Positions 22,430 through 33,300 of a DNA stretch of 64,000 nucleotides are shown in pieces; position 1 is the first letter of the stretch; the number at the start of each line of letters is the position of its first letter. The position numbers and the translations under genes were made by a program. The DNA is from Reticulitermes speratus. Taxonomy: Eukaryota > Arthropoda > Insecta > Blattodea > Rhinotermitidae. Under the pieces are notes generated by a model. The model was not told the origin of the DNA. It saw only the letters and a program-made list of their open reading frames with translations, and did not search any database. The DNA is taken from assembly GCA_021186555.1 (NCBI GenBank), contig JAJKFL010000003.1, positions 27,082,908-27,146,907 of the forward strand, in the 5' to 3' direction.

Positions 22430-23400
22430 GTCTGGGTACTGAGCACAATCCGGAAGACAGTTCGAAAGTTGTATTTTCGGAAGACGTTTTGTGTACGCCT
22501 GGCAAACAACTGATGACTCAGGAAAAATAATTTTTGTCTTCGCTGCGGAAGATAGTGAATATTTACTCAGAAACAAAACTTCTTTTTTTCTAGACTGCAC
22601 ATTTGAAAGTTGTCCGAGGCAATTCGCTCAGTTGCATAGCTTACACGTAGATCTCGAAAGCACGTCGCATAAAATCTACATACATCCGGTTCTGTTTGCA
22701 CTTTTACCGGACAAAAAAAGAAACAACATATCATTGTTTGTTAACTTTGCTGAAGAGTTGGTGTTCTTTCTGGTCATCAACAATTACAAAGGTCGTTTTT
22801 GAAGCAGCGGTCATCAGTGTAATAAATAAAGTCTTCCCCGACTCCGTTATGACTGGCTGTAATTTTCATTTTAATCAGTGCCTGTGGAGACAAATACAAA
22901 ATATTGGTCTTACGGTGAAATACAAAGAAAATGAACAGGTCCGACTCACATGCTGAATGTGTACTGCTTTTCGCATACCTACTAACAATAAAGCAGAAGA
23001 AGGTTGGCTTATGATAAAGAAAATGTTCCCCAGAATGAAAAATTAACCTTATTTCTCGATTACTTTGTCAGCAGTGGATGGAGAAACAGAATGTTCCAAT
23101 CGAGATGTGGAATATAAATAAACATCGGCATTGGATCAACAATGCAGTCGAGAGTTGGAATTCCGGAATTCCAAACTAAACAGCATGATAGGAAAGTAAC
23201 AGCCTAATGTTTTTCTGCTGGTACAGAAATTAAAAGAAAAAGTACAGTTGTTATCTTGGCAACCCGAAATCAAAGGAATCTGGAGAGCCTGGTCAAAAAG
23301 GAAGAAAAACTTATGTCAAACAAGACAACAGAATTAAAATATTATGGAATAATGCGATAAATCAAATGATCTGTACAAATGTCTAAAAATGTTGAGCTAC
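22430..23400 (+). pseudogene. MULE-type transposase (degenerate)
   Basis: From 22491 the translation reads FVFAAEDSEYLL, FFLDCTFESCP (usually VDGTF, first Asp kept), then HPVLFALLPDKK. After a frame change near 22760 it reads FEAAVISVINKVFPDS, GCNFHFNQCLWRQIQNIGL and YKENEQVRLTC, the conserved C/H region. Further shifts give EEGWLMI, SKLNSMIGK, QPNVFLLVQKLKEK and SNDLYKCLKMLSYIN. The expected Asp in the xxDFE motif reads Val. Terminal inverted repeats were not located. Frameshifts and stops make it a fossil of a Mutator-like DNA transposon. Confidence 0.8.
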
Positions 23401-24270
23401 ATAAATAAACGTTAATAGGTATAAATAATTAACAGCAAATGTGTTAATGCCACATTGTAACAGGTAAAAACGGATCACTGCTGCTGTCCGCCTGAACCAC
23501 GCTAATTTACACTCTGTCCGCCTCGCCCACAGTACGAATGCAGACAGCCTTGCTATACTCTGTTCAACGTTCAGTTGAAATGGGCAGTCACCACGCTGCT
23601 AGTCAGAATAAACACATCGGCTGTTCTGTGGCATTCGAGATGTAACAAAGGAAAGCAGTAAGTTTCTCCGAAAGATTGTTTGATTCTAACCGATCTACAT
23701 GGAATCATATCCCAGAAGGCTACATCAGCATCGCTGTGGCAAACCCAAATCTCGGGTAAACCTAATGTTTGCAGAATGGCAGCTACAGTGACCGCTTACT
23801 GAGTACTGAGTGATCTCAACAAAACTCTGAACGCGATGTAGCTCGCGTCTGACTCAGCAGATTTTGGTCTTCTTATGGCTGAATAGAGTCAGGCGGAGCT
23901 GGGAGCAAGAAAATCAACTGGTTGCACAAAGTAAGGGACGAATATTGGAGAATGAGCCAGAGGCCACAGCTTTCGTCCACACACACCAGTTTTCACCGAC
24001 ATATGAACAAATGAATCTCTTTGTTTAACTAATCCATAAAACGTAACGAGATATTTTTGACGGATTCTTGTACAACTAATACCTTCGTAAAGAACAGTTG
24101 CATGCGTGGCGTTGATATTACAAATGGGAACTTCTGCAGTTCTAAAAATCATGTGGAATTAATTCCTTAAAGCAGAGTCTTGTGAAAGTTATGGTGCGTC
24201 AGCTAGTCGAGAAATTCACAGAATTTAAGTAACTCGAATAGTCACTGCCGTATCAAATACAACCCAGCAC
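23401..24270. other. No recognisable feature
   Basis: No supported coding sequence. A frame of 87 codons at 23889-24152 on the minus strand lacks any domain. Confidence 0.5.
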
Positions 24271-24274
24271 TGGC

Positions 24275-24560
24275 ACCTATCTTGAGGCAGAATAGTCCAA
24301 CCTACACCTTCGAATCCTCAAGCCTAGTTTTTACTCTTCGTGTTTTCCGAAAAAAAATCTTGAAAATATTTCTCATTTCCTACCATCCCTGCTACATGCC
24401 ACATTAATCCAAACCTCCATAATTTTATTGTTCTTATATCTTGTTGAGGAGTATAAATTACAAAACTCCTCATTATACCTTACATTTTATATTTTCCCTT
24501 CCCTCCTGACACTTCCTCATAGGTCCACATATTATCCTGCTCCCAAACACCCTCAATCTT
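24275..24560 (-). pseudogene. LINE ORF tail (highly decayed)
   Basis: The minus strand gives QDIRTIKLWRFGLMWHVAGM, which matches the IKSRRLRWAGHVARM segment common at the C-terminus of LINE proteins. The flanking frames are scrambled. Similar fragments lie at 38900-39030 and 44000-44230. Confidence 0.5.
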
Positions 24561-24824
24561 AGTTCTTCTCAAAGGGTGAGGAACAAGATGTCAAACAAAA
24601 AGAAACTTAATTACGGTCGATTTGAACATTAATATCTACCTTTTTTAAGAAAAGATGGAAACATAAAGTATTCCGAACGGAAGCGATACTTAAGGAAGTG
24701 AAGTACACAAAGGTCTGCTTGTCATCTCTGAGCACAGCAGCTGTGACGCGAGTTTTATCGCATAAGAAGCCTACACAAGCAGGGAATTTAGATTTTGTTT
24801 TCCTCGTTCGGTTTAACTTACATT

Positions 24825-25225
24825 ATTTCATTGTAGAGTCTCGAAGTGCTGACCTCCAGCTTCTAGGCAGGCATCGCATCTTCTGAAAATATTTCTCAGC
24901 ACGTGATAAAGATCTTGTCTTAAAATACTAACAATTTGTCTCTTCGAAAGTTGTACTTCAGCTCTTTCAGTTAAAGTGGATTGCCCTGCATTTCTTCTTC
25001 TTCAGTCAATTCGCCCCAGTAATGGTGTTGGGACTACTGTGACTTGATGGACTGAATTTGTTTCTTCGAAAAACACGATCCGACGATTTTGCCAGCATTG
25101 ACTACGGTTTGGGGTGATGTAAATGAAACTTCGCGACTTGAATGGGGATTTCAGTAACATCAGCTTGTTACATTGGGGCTTTATGTCCGCACTTAACGGA
25201 AACCACGCCTCCTCAAAAAAAAAAC
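24825..25225 (-). pseudogene. Tc1/mariner-like transposase fossil with internal deletion
   Basis: The minus strand reads EEAWFPLS (usual DEAWFxLSG), then NRRIVFFEETNSVHQ (usual GPIFFEET), then PTPLLG and a TEEEEMQG stretch. It jumps directly to an NPL.LKELK-like region and ends RRCDACLEAGGQHFETL. The segment that should hold the DGAPAH and SPDLSPCD catalytic motifs is missing. Stops and shifts are present. A 12-C run (25240-25251) lies just upstream. The N-terminal DNA-binding part is too diverged to call. Confidence 0.65.
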
Positions 25226-25794
25226 TTGTTTTGTTTACACCCCCCCCCCCCACAGGCACTGAAATTGTAACTGGAATAGTTTACACTCGTGTATATTGTT
25301 CTCCTACACGGCTCTGTCGACGAGGAATATTTTTGACAAAACTTTCGACCACATCTTTTCCATGAAGCATAGTTTGCAAAAGTACTGCAAATGAACACCC
25401 TTTTTTCGATTGCAAATATTTCACCAACGCAATGAGACCATCCAACGTCCATTTGTAACAATAGACGACCTATAACTGTCCGTTCCAGCCTCTCACTTAT
25501 CACCCGCAAAGAACACACCCACAATGTTAAACGCGAGACCACGCACGAAGAGTTCGTATTTTCCTACTGCATGGGACACGTGTACTTCATATTTGCTCTG
25601 TGATTGGCTCTGTAACAACAGACTGTAGCGTCAGCAAATAAACATGACCAATGACATAGGCTCTACATAAAACCTCGAAAAGAGTAGATTTGAAGAATAC
25701 TGTATTTGAATTTACATCAACTGGAAAACGTATAGGGAAAGAAATATACTTCGAGAGTTCCCACTCTTTTTTTCTTTAGACGCCGTGTAAGCAT
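25226..25794. other. No clear feature; possible mariner-like N-terminal remains
   Basis: Probably includes the diverged upstream part of the transposase fossil on the minus strand. The 109-codon frame there has no recognisable motif. Confidence 0.4.
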
Positions 25795-26060
25795 ATTCAG
25801 CACAGTGACCACGTTGCGGGGTTTTACAATCTCAGGTTCGAATACCGCAAGTGCAAGAGATTTTTTCTTCTTAAAAACGTCCAGACCGGGTCTGGAGCCT
25901 TCCTCCTGTTCAATGGGCAACTGAGGTTCTTTCATCGGGGTTAAATTGGCCGGGGCATGAGGCTGACCACTCACCTCTATCTAGTTCCAAGGTTAAGGAC
26001 GAGTGGAGCTATACCTCCAGTACCATGTACGAGTATGCCTTCACAGCGTGTACAGGGACA
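25795..26060 (+). repeat. SINE family B copy
   Basis: The B-box region AGGTTCGAATACCGC is followed by GTCCAGACCGGGTCTGGAGC, CTCCTGTTCAATGGGCA, GGGGCATGAGGCTGACCACT and a tail with GGAGCTATACCTCC. This is the family B order on the plus strand. Confidence 0.75.
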
Positions 26061-26985
26061 CCTCTGTCTCTTCTTCCTTGTACGCGAAAAAAATCCACAG
26101 TTGCATTCCATGTCTGAAAAACAATATTATAAACTGCTGACTCTTTTACAGGCAGTGGTAATCATATATGCCACCCTTCTTCGACTCGACACTTCACCTA
26201 CTGAGAATCTGGTAGTTTCAATCGGTTGTCAAAAAAAAAAAAGAGCAAAAAAATTCCTGAACGTCAATAGCCACATTAACCTCACAATTGATCATTTTAA
26301 CGACCCACACACTTACGTATTCACAAGACTGGCTCTCTGTATGGTTAAAGACGTTTCCTTTTACCTTCACACAGTGTTACATCAATTATAATTCACGTCT
26401 GGAGATCGTTTGAAGTTCAGCAATGCAGCTCGTTGTGAGGAAACAGAAATAAGACGAAGTGAACAACGTTTGTGGGCCCACAGGTATCTCAGAAACAAGT
26501 AAAAGAACCAAGAAGCACCTGGCGAGTGATGCGTTTTGACGGCTCTGTATATGATCAGACCCTTCACAAAGCTGGCCTGAGGCGCAACAAGCTTTATCAG
26601 TTTAATTTATACTTCGCTACATCAGATTAAATTTCAGTGTCAGATCCACGACCGCATCCACTCTGTAACGTCTCATGCATTTAACCGCCGCCTCAGATGC
26701 GTGCACCACATGCCAAATATTACATTACTTCCACCTCTTGGAGACCAATAAAAGGGTTGTGCGAGAGACGCTAAAGAATTGTTACGTCACAGAGATGGAT
26801 ATACAGATTATGGTTTTATAAAGATTTTAGTACCATAGAGATATCCATAAGTACATAAACCCTACATACAATATATCAAATTTCATATTCTTGGACTAAT
26901 TATTAAATATTAAATGATATGAATGCCTGTTTTTATTTTCCTTAATTATGCACCATGTAAGTCGCATCAATAAATAAGGCAGATC
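26061..26985. other. No recognisable feature
   Basis: The frame of 144 codons at 25957-26391 overlaps the SINE and has no domain. Confidence 0.5.
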
Positions 26986-26989
26986 AGTG

Positions 26990-27215
26990 TCGAGTACTAT
27001 CGACAGCAACCATGGTAACGTTATTAACCACTATTCATGAAGGTACGTAGGCCTTCATGTGAAGTATGCGAGTTTACTCAAACTTGAATTTTTTCGACAC
27101 CTTCTAGTAAAACCCCCTTATATAAAACTGTACAAAAATCCGTCCAGCGGGAACCGAAATGGAGAGACGTGAAGCTAACAGTCGCTTTTCGTAACTTTGC
27201 AAAAGCGCCTAAAAA
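26990..27215 (-). repeat. Family F dispersed repeat, partial
   Basis: The right end reads GAAGCTAACAGTCGCTTTTC then GCAAAAGCGCCT, reverse of the family start. The left part shares GACAGCAACCATGGTAACG with the copy at 7629. Confidence 0.65.
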
Positions 27216-27601
27216 GCCTCTCGCGTCCACCGATGTATCGTAGCTTCGCAAACGTTTAATTCAAAAAGCCGCGGCGGTACACAACAGAAAACTGGTTAAT
27301 GGAAAGATGTTCTGACAGGATCTCCACAGTCAATGAGCAATTAGGTCAAATTAAAGTACACAAAAAACGAGCCTCAGCTGGAATAGGTTAATATAAAAAT
27401 CACACTTAAACGTGTACACGATAAAACGAAACACAGATTCACTTCGCTTTGTTAGATTAAAATTGCATTTACATGTTAACATGACAAAATATAGTTTTGG
27501 CTTTTTATCTTGCCGTTTGCTGGCATAAATTAAAACCACATTAAAGCAGATATGAAAAGTGCAATATACGTTTAAATTGACTACATGAGCCTAATGCCGG
27601 C

Positions 27602-27850
27602 CACACACGTTAGGTAGGCCTGTCAGTTTTGCCTGCGCAGGCCGCCTGAAGAGAGGCGCCGGATAAACTGAAGTCCCCACACACGTTCAGGTAGGCCTGT
27701 CATTTTTGCCTGCGCAGGCCGCCTGAAGAGAGGCGGCCGGATGAACTGAAGTCCCCACACACGTTCAGGTAGGCCTGTCAGTTTTTGCCTGCGCAGGCCG
27801 CCTGAAGAGAGGCGGCCGGATGAACTGAAGTCCCCACACACGTTTCAGGC
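27602..27850. repeat. Tandem repeat of 76-79 bp, three full copies
   Basis: Units start at 27602, 27678 and 27756, with a partial fourth at 27835. Each runs CACACACGTT...CCTGCGCAGG...CTGAAGAGAGGC...GAACTGAAGTCCC and holds the palindrome CCTGCGCAGG. The first copy is the subterminal part of the Harbinger-like element, so the array arose by expansion of its end. Confidence 0.9.
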
Positions 27851-27869
27851 AATCCCGCTAGTCTTGATC

Positions 27870-28095
27870 ATGGCCTCAACAGACGACGACACGCTCGCTA
27901 TTGTTGGCTTGCTAATAGCTATGAAGAGTAAAAATAAGCGCAAAAATAAGCGTAAAATGTGGTGTAAAGAGTGTTACAAAAAAGAAAACGTATTCCCATG
28001 TAAATTTCTTGACTGAGTGAAGCTGGCCCCTAAAGACTGGCATAATTATTTGCGAATGATGAAGAAACATACTTACAACTCCTTTCATTAGTGGC
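27870..28095 (+). pseudogene. Harbinger transposase N-terminal remnant
   Basis: From the ATG at 27870 a 48-codon frame begins MASTDDDTLAIVGLLIAMKS, continues through a Lys/Arg-rich stretch to MWCKECYKKENVF, and stops at 28014. Beyond the stop the same frame continues KLAPKDWHNYLRM, a hallmark of Harbinger transposases near residue 60. An ELTPF/FNTCP-like trace follows around 28135-28160. The DDE catalytic core is absent. The stop could be a late mutation. It sits between the tandem array and the right end of its element. Confidence 0.75.
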
Positions 28096-28374
28096 GCCAT
28101 TAATTGAAAAGAAAAATACAGTGATGAGGAGGTTCTGACTGGCTTCAACACGTGCCCTGAATTGACGCCGTTCCGGCCGGCCGAACTACACACGCTCCGG
28201 TACCCTGCGCAGCTTCCGGCCTGCCGTTGGTCGAACGAGTTTTCGTATTTGCTCCGGCCGCCTGTACAGTTATAACTGAAAGGTGTGCCGGACCCTACAC
28301 ACGCTCCGGCGGCCTGTCGCAGGCATAACTGTGCAGGCAGAACTGACAGGCCGCCGGAGCGTGTGTGGCCGGCA

Positions 28375-29430
28375 TAAGCATGCTCTATATACACGCAGCA
28401 TTTAGAAGCAGATCAAAGTAGAGACTGATTACCCAATTTTAGCACATACATACATACACACACTGTAACGTAGCGTGCTCAGCCTGGGGCTGGAGAACCA
28501 AAGACCTGCTTCTTCATTTCCCAAACATTATTACAAACGTATTATTTACAAGGTACATGCCTGTCAGAATTACACAATTAGGCACTGACGTCACAGAAAA
28601 TATAATTAAATGCAACCGGAATAGAACACAGCAAGATATTTGATTGGATTAATTGTAGGCCCGAATCCATTCGGAACGTGAGTGCGTGTTCGTAGACCAA
28701 ACACGGAACACACAAATTTCGTACTGTCACAAATACACATAGTATCCACAGCAAGTAGTGTGGCAGACGTTTTGATTGTTGCAATTTGAATTCTCATTGC
28801 AAATCTTGCTTCTTAATTGCGTGGATATTGTTTAATTTAACTCTCAGTTCTTTTTAAAGTTGTAACTACTAATACGGTGACATTTACAATCCAATAACAA
28901 TGTCCCAGACGAAGTACGAGTACTTATGCTTGTCTAATATATAAACATTTTATTTCTCCGCGTCAATTTGCGTTTTCAGTTTTGATTATTGCTAACAATC
29001 CACATAAAATTCACATTGATCTTACGAGTATATCCAACGCCGTTTCTGTTCTGCTTTCTAAGTCACAAGCCCACCTATTTACAAGTCTTGCCATGACAGC
29101 AAATAGGCAAATAGACAGGACTTGTGACGTCACATCCTTTCGTTACGGAACAGGAATTTAACGATAAGTAGGAATAATTCAGTGTCGCAATAAACTGACT
29201 GGCATGTGTCAGTCAACAGGTTAAAGTGCCCTGTTGTTAGGGTTTTATTATAAGACGCTGCGTAGGTCCGGAATTATAGTCTAGACTTACTGGCCTTTTC
29301 AAGCATGTTGACAGTGACACAATCTAAAACCCGGTGGACCCACTGTATGTATATGTAACTACTGATGGCGCTCACGGGCAACGAAGATATAATTTAGCTG
29401 TTATGTATAGGACACATACAGAAATACAAG
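28375..29430. other. No recognisable gene
   Basis: No supported frame or known repeat. This stretch separates the Harbinger-like element from the pogo-like MITE. Confidence 0.55.
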
Positions 29431-29432
29431 TA

Positions 29433-29761
29433 CAGTAGAACCTCGGTTATCCGAACTTCGCTTAACTGAAACTCGGGTTAACCGAAACACCTTTTTTGTA
29501 TTCGATTCCCAGAACTGCCTGCCGTGAGACACCTCTGAGCCTCTCGCCATCAGTTCGTTGTTGAAAGTTGACGGGTGCGGATTGTATCTGTAAATATCAT
29601 ACACTTTTTTGTGCCATAAATTTTGTTAACATAAAATGTGTTTCTGAATAAATGTTATTTTGATTGCACCTTATCACGTCAAGTCGAATTTCGAATTATC
29701 GAAATTTGTTTATCCGAAATAGGGTCCGCCCCCTTTATTTCGTATAATCGAGGTTCTACTG
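29433..29761. mobile_element. Pogo/Tigger-like MITE, 329 bp, with TA duplication
   Basis: The ends are inverted repeats: CAGTAGAACCTCG, then TTATCCGAA on the left, and the complement of CAGTAGAACCTCG, then ATTATACGAA on the right (21 of 23 match). TA flanks it on both sides (29431-29432, 29762-29763). Subterminal repeats of the TTATCCGAA type occur inside both ends. There is no transposase. The CAGTAGAACCTCG start is typical of Tc1/mariner-superfamily pogo/Tigger relatives. Confidence 0.85.
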
Positions 29762-29763
29762 TA

Positions 29764-30474
29764 GATACTGCACCGAAGTATTCTGGGACGTTGCGCTAGG
29801 TCGACTGACATTTCGAAGGAAAGCAGCAACTTCGTCTTGCTGAATGTCTGTGTCTTCAGCAGCACGGCAGTGACAGCCTCAGACCCCCGGACCGTTTACT
29901 TTTCACAACCTACCTTTATAATGAAGATTTTATTTGCGTGTTTTGAGGTTATCACAGCGATGTAATCTTGGGTTCGGTCTTCTCGTAGCTGGGTAAGAAA
30001 CCTTCTGGGTAAGTGGTTGAGGAATCCACTTACCCAGCGAAGCAGAGTCACGTCGCAGAAGACCGGAATCCAATATTTTACTCCATTTGTAACTGGTTTA
30101 TTTATGAACGTGTTTAACAGCTCGGATTATTTAGCTTTCAAATGGTTAGTGAATATTAAATTGAAAGGATATGGACGAAATAATAGCGCTATAATTTGGG
30201 CTTTTATATCAGAATTTGTCTTAAGTGCCTTGAGGTCCTAATCTCAGCAAGCTTAGCTGTCATATGGACAAAGTTCGGAACGCGGATTATCCGAATATCA
30301 AAGAATGTTAACAAACGGACCGCGAGCTTCGGCTCAAGTTGGGAAACAGTGCAAACGCACAGACACATAAACATGAAGATCACTTCTTGGGCGAGGGCAG
30401 TTCTTGAACATTAACGTGAAATATACTGACGCCGCTAAACAAGAAAACTAGAGAGGAGATTTTTTGAAGAGGGC
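29764..30474. repeat. Decayed PLE terminal sequence with a short hairpin
   Basis: At 29935-30060 TTGAGGTTATCACAGCGATG and GGTCTTCTCGTAGCTGGGTAA are followed by a hairpin with arms CTGGGTAAGTGG/CCACTTACCCAG (about 30006-30039) and the mirror GCGAAGCAGAGTCACG. This is the layout seen at 59387 and 61416. The rest, including frames at 30017-30414, has no support. Confidence 0.45.
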
Positions 30475-30610
30475 ACTTATCCGCGACAACCACCCACACC
30501 TATCTAGCGCCGAGGTTAAAAAAGAGTAGAGCTATACCTCTACTCTCCCTCTGGGTCTTTATGACCTGTTGTAGGGTGAACGTTACCTTTTCGCACCCTG
30601 GGATGTGGAC
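30475..30610 (+). repeat. SINE family B, 3' part
   Basis: ACCACCCACACCTATCTAGC, GAGGTTAAAAAAGAGTAGAG, CTATACCTCTACTC and TTTATGACCTGTT are the 3' end of family B. Confidence 0.75.
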
Positions 30611-30754
30611 TCCACTTCCACCTTACAGATGGAAGCGGTAAGCTCTTCCGATATTTGTTAATTTTTATTTTATTTATTTATTTATATTTGTTAATTAATA
30701 AATCCAGAATTTAGTAATCAAAATGAAATTTGCCTTAGAATTATTAACTGTAGG

Positions 30755-30944
30755 GGTGCTGGGATATCGCAGCTAGTTTAGTGACTTGGCTATAGCCGAC
30801 CGACAGGGGAAAGAGATTTTTGTTCTCTCCACATCATCCAGATCGGCCCTCGAGCCCACTCACCCTCATATTCACTGTGTACCGGGGGCTCTTTCCCTCG
30901 GGGCAAAGCTGCCAAAGCGTGAACCTGAACACCCATTTCTATCT
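30755..30944 (+). repeat. SINE family B, interrupted by a SINE A insertion
   Basis: It runs from CTGGGATATCGCAGC through CAGATCGGCCCTCGAGCCCA and GTACCGGGGGCTC to CACCCATTTCTATCT, then stops where a SINE A begins. The remainder (TATCTAGGGCCGAGTTTAAA) resumes at 31211. Confidence 0.75.
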
Positions 30945-31210
30945 TCTTTTTTTTTCAATGGCTCGACAGACCCTTGGGGGCCTAGGCCGCCTCATTTTAC
31001 GACGCTTCACGATCACACACTTTAGACACACCACACTCGGTAGGACTCCTCTGGACGAGTGGCCAGCTCGTCGCAGAGACCTCTACCTGACAACACACAA
31101 CACTCACAACAGACAGACATCCATGCCCCCGGTGGGATTCAAACCCACAATCCTAGTAAGCGAGCGGCCGCAGACCCACGCCTTAGACCGCACGGCCACT
31201 GGGATCGGTT
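30945..31210 (-). repeat. SINE family A inserted in SINE B
   Basis: It begins with a poly-T run followed by CAATGGCTCGACAGAC (the reverse of the 3' end) and ends with the inverted B box GGGATTCAAACCCAC and the head GGCCACTGGGATCGG. It is flanked by ATTTCTATCT at 30935-30944 and 31211-31220. Confidence 0.85.
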
Positions 31211-31909
31211 ATTTCTATCTAGGGCCGAGTTTAAAAAGACGTGAAGAATATATATATATATAGCGTCTTCGTGGCGTGGTGCTTTAACCCTTCAATGCCG
31301 GCGTCGGTGCAATATACGGACCTTTAGTTTTTCACATACCGTCGGCTTCTGTGTACCGTAAGGTCGTGAAAGCATTTAAGGGCACTATAAATTAAACAGC
31401 CCATCCCTCTTGGGCAGTAGGAATTTAGTCCCTAGTGTCACTGAAGGGTTCATTAAGCACAAAGACAGAAGTACCTTACAATTTTGTGTAAGCCGAAGAC
31501 AGGAATAATTGAGACCCAGTAGTGCAGTTGCCGCAGGACCCAGAGGTCATTGATAAAGAAGCAGTTTCCCATTTGATATTATTTTCTTACCAAACCCCAT
31601 TCGTTTCATATCTTGTTCATATCCACGCACCCAGTGCGTACAACAACATTACACGAACACGTCTAAAGACAAAGCGTTAAAGCCCCATGCTGCACGAATC
31701 CGACAACGTGTAAATTCGAACACCAAATTTCATCAAATTCCTTTGTGTAGTTTCGGACAAAAACGTGCGGACACACAGGCGTACGTGATTCTCCCGTATG
31801 CTCACTTCGCCAAGGCAAAGGTAGAGTTGTCTCGGCATTTAACAATCACGATATAAAAATTTATGGGAACTCACGCATTTTTAACCTCAGCACTATATAG
31901 AGTTTAGTA
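31211..31909. other. SINE B remainder, then no recognisable feature
   Basis: The first ~40 bp complete the interrupted SINE B. A short (TA)n lies at about 31248-31262. Nothing further was recognised. Confidence 0.5.
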
Positions 31910-32085
31910 CTTAGCTTCACGCCTCGGCCGCTTGAACCCGAGCGAAATAGCCCGTGATACCCGTTTAGTAGGAGGCTGGTTGAGCTCCAGAACCGGTTTG
32001 GATGCTGCAACTACCCGGAACTGAAACCAGACTCTGCTGAAGCTAGTCCTATACTGACTGAGCTATCCCAACTCCTCACTTTGCA
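31910..32085 (-). repeat. SINE family B copy
   Basis: The plus strand reads CTTCACGCCTCGGCCGCTTG, ATACCCGTTTAGTAGGAGGC and finally CTATACTGACTGAGCTATCC, the inverted A-box end of a tRNA-like head. Confidence 0.75.
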
Positions 32086-32599
32086 TACGAGGTTACAATG
32101 CCTCTGTGCCTCTCTTACCCAGTATTCTAGCACAATATAATAAAGCTTAACTGGTGGGCGGTTTTCCTGTGAGTGACGACTCCCCTCTTCACGACCCTAT
32201 TGTCAACGTTCCAATAATATTGACATCCTGTCAACTTCAAATACTTTTTTTTTCTGTTTCGAAACCAAGCGTATAATGATGGATTGAAGCTTTGACTCTG
32301 GCGTCTTCCAAAGTGTTCGCATGAGGTCACACGGAACTCCCATCAACGGCCTACGTGGTGGTCAGAACATTTTATACTACGAAAAGAACACAACTATCAC
32401 TTACATCAGATAGCTGAAATGGTACAGCAGGAGACTGACGCGTTTTCCAATAAGAAACTGAGAATGATATCCTCTATTTCCTATGTTCAGAACACAATTT
32501 CCGCTGTGCATTACTCTGCAACGTACCGCGAGCTCAGTGCCTAGTGTGACTCCTAACAAGTGACGATAAGAACAAACTGCATTCGTGACAGTTCTGAGT

Positions 32600-33056
32600 T
32601 TTCTTATTTGTTTCTGTCTACCTACTTTCTTCCTTTCTTTACATCTATCTTTCTTTCCTCCTGTGTTAACTCCTCCCTCCCTTTCTTACTCCATCCCTAT
32701 ATAATTCTTCCATTTCCTTCTCTCTTCCTTTCTTCAAATTTTATTTCTTTCTTGTTTCCACTTTCCTTGTACTTTCCTGCTTTCAATTTTATCCTTTTTC
32801 TTTCTCCTTTATTCCTTCAATTTTTATTATTTCCTTCCTCCCTCTTTCCTTCCATCTACCCTCCTTTTATTCTTATTTTTCCTTCCACTTGTTTCCTATT
32901 TCCCTTGACCCCTTCTTTCCTACTTCCATTGTCATTACTTTCTGACTTGTCTTCTTTCTTTCCTTTCTTCCTTCATAACGCTTTGTTCCTTCCCGCTCCT
33001 TTCTTTCATCCTTCTTTCCATTTGTCCTACTTGTCTTCTTCCTTCCTCATCCCCTT
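32600..33056. repeat. Degenerate polypyrimidine (TTCC/CTTT-rich) tract
   Basis: About 450 bp almost free of G on the plus strand, built from degenerate TTCC, TTTC and CTTCC units. The 182-codon Phe/Ser/Leu/Pro frame over it is a composition artefact. Such tracts can form triplex (H-DNA) structures, but nothing functional is shown. Confidence 0.85.
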
Positions 33057-33189
33057 TCGACGTTTCAAAACACGCGACGCCGATACTCGAATTCCACACA
33101 AAATGTGATGTCATGTGAAGCAAAATCAACGATGTGAAATGATAGAAAACAACATGTTTCTTCTCGGACTCTTGACCTGTGAATATGGG

Positions 33190-33300
33190 ACCGATACGTT
33201 GTCCCGAAACGTCGGAAAACAATTACCACACAACGCCGCGTAATATCCCAGAAAAGCGCAGATCTCATCAACATCGCGGCGGAAGCCTGGAATCAATGTT
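33190..33300 (+). repeat. Decayed PLE terminal fragment
   Basis: GGGACCGATACGTTGTCCCG followed by AAACGTCGG, then TAATATCCCAGAAAAGCGCA and CATCAACATCGCGGCGGAAG, matches the right half of the hairpin unit at 59387-59560. The left arm and the CTTGAAGA part are missing or scrambled. Confidence 0.65.

Larger units (their letters stand above)
27595..28374 (+). mobile_element. Harbinger-like non-autonomous element, 780 bp, with TAA duplications
   Basis: Terminal inverted repeats begin TGCCGGCCACACACG and stay alignable for about 45 bp, including GGCCTGTCAGTT and TGCCTGC. The element is flanked by TAA at 27592-27594 and 28375-28377, the trinucleotide duplication expected of PIF/Harbinger. Inside lie a tandem array near the left end and a residual N-terminal transposase frame. 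The right part contains a second, overlapping run of TIR-like GC-rich sequence (28170-28330), so the 3' end was itself rearranged. It cannot encode a whole transposase. Confidence 0.85.

Noticed and set aside
27602-27850. CRISPR-like array
   Set aside because: Units are contiguous direct repeats without variable spacers, and they are the subterminal part of a DNA transposon.
27912-28394. 160-codon minus-strand frame
   Set aside because: It is antisense to the Harbinger transposase remnant and GC-rich terminal sequence.
32560-33108. 182-codon open frame
   Set aside because: Phe/Ser/Leu/Pro-rich translation of a pyrimidine tract; no domain or gene structure.
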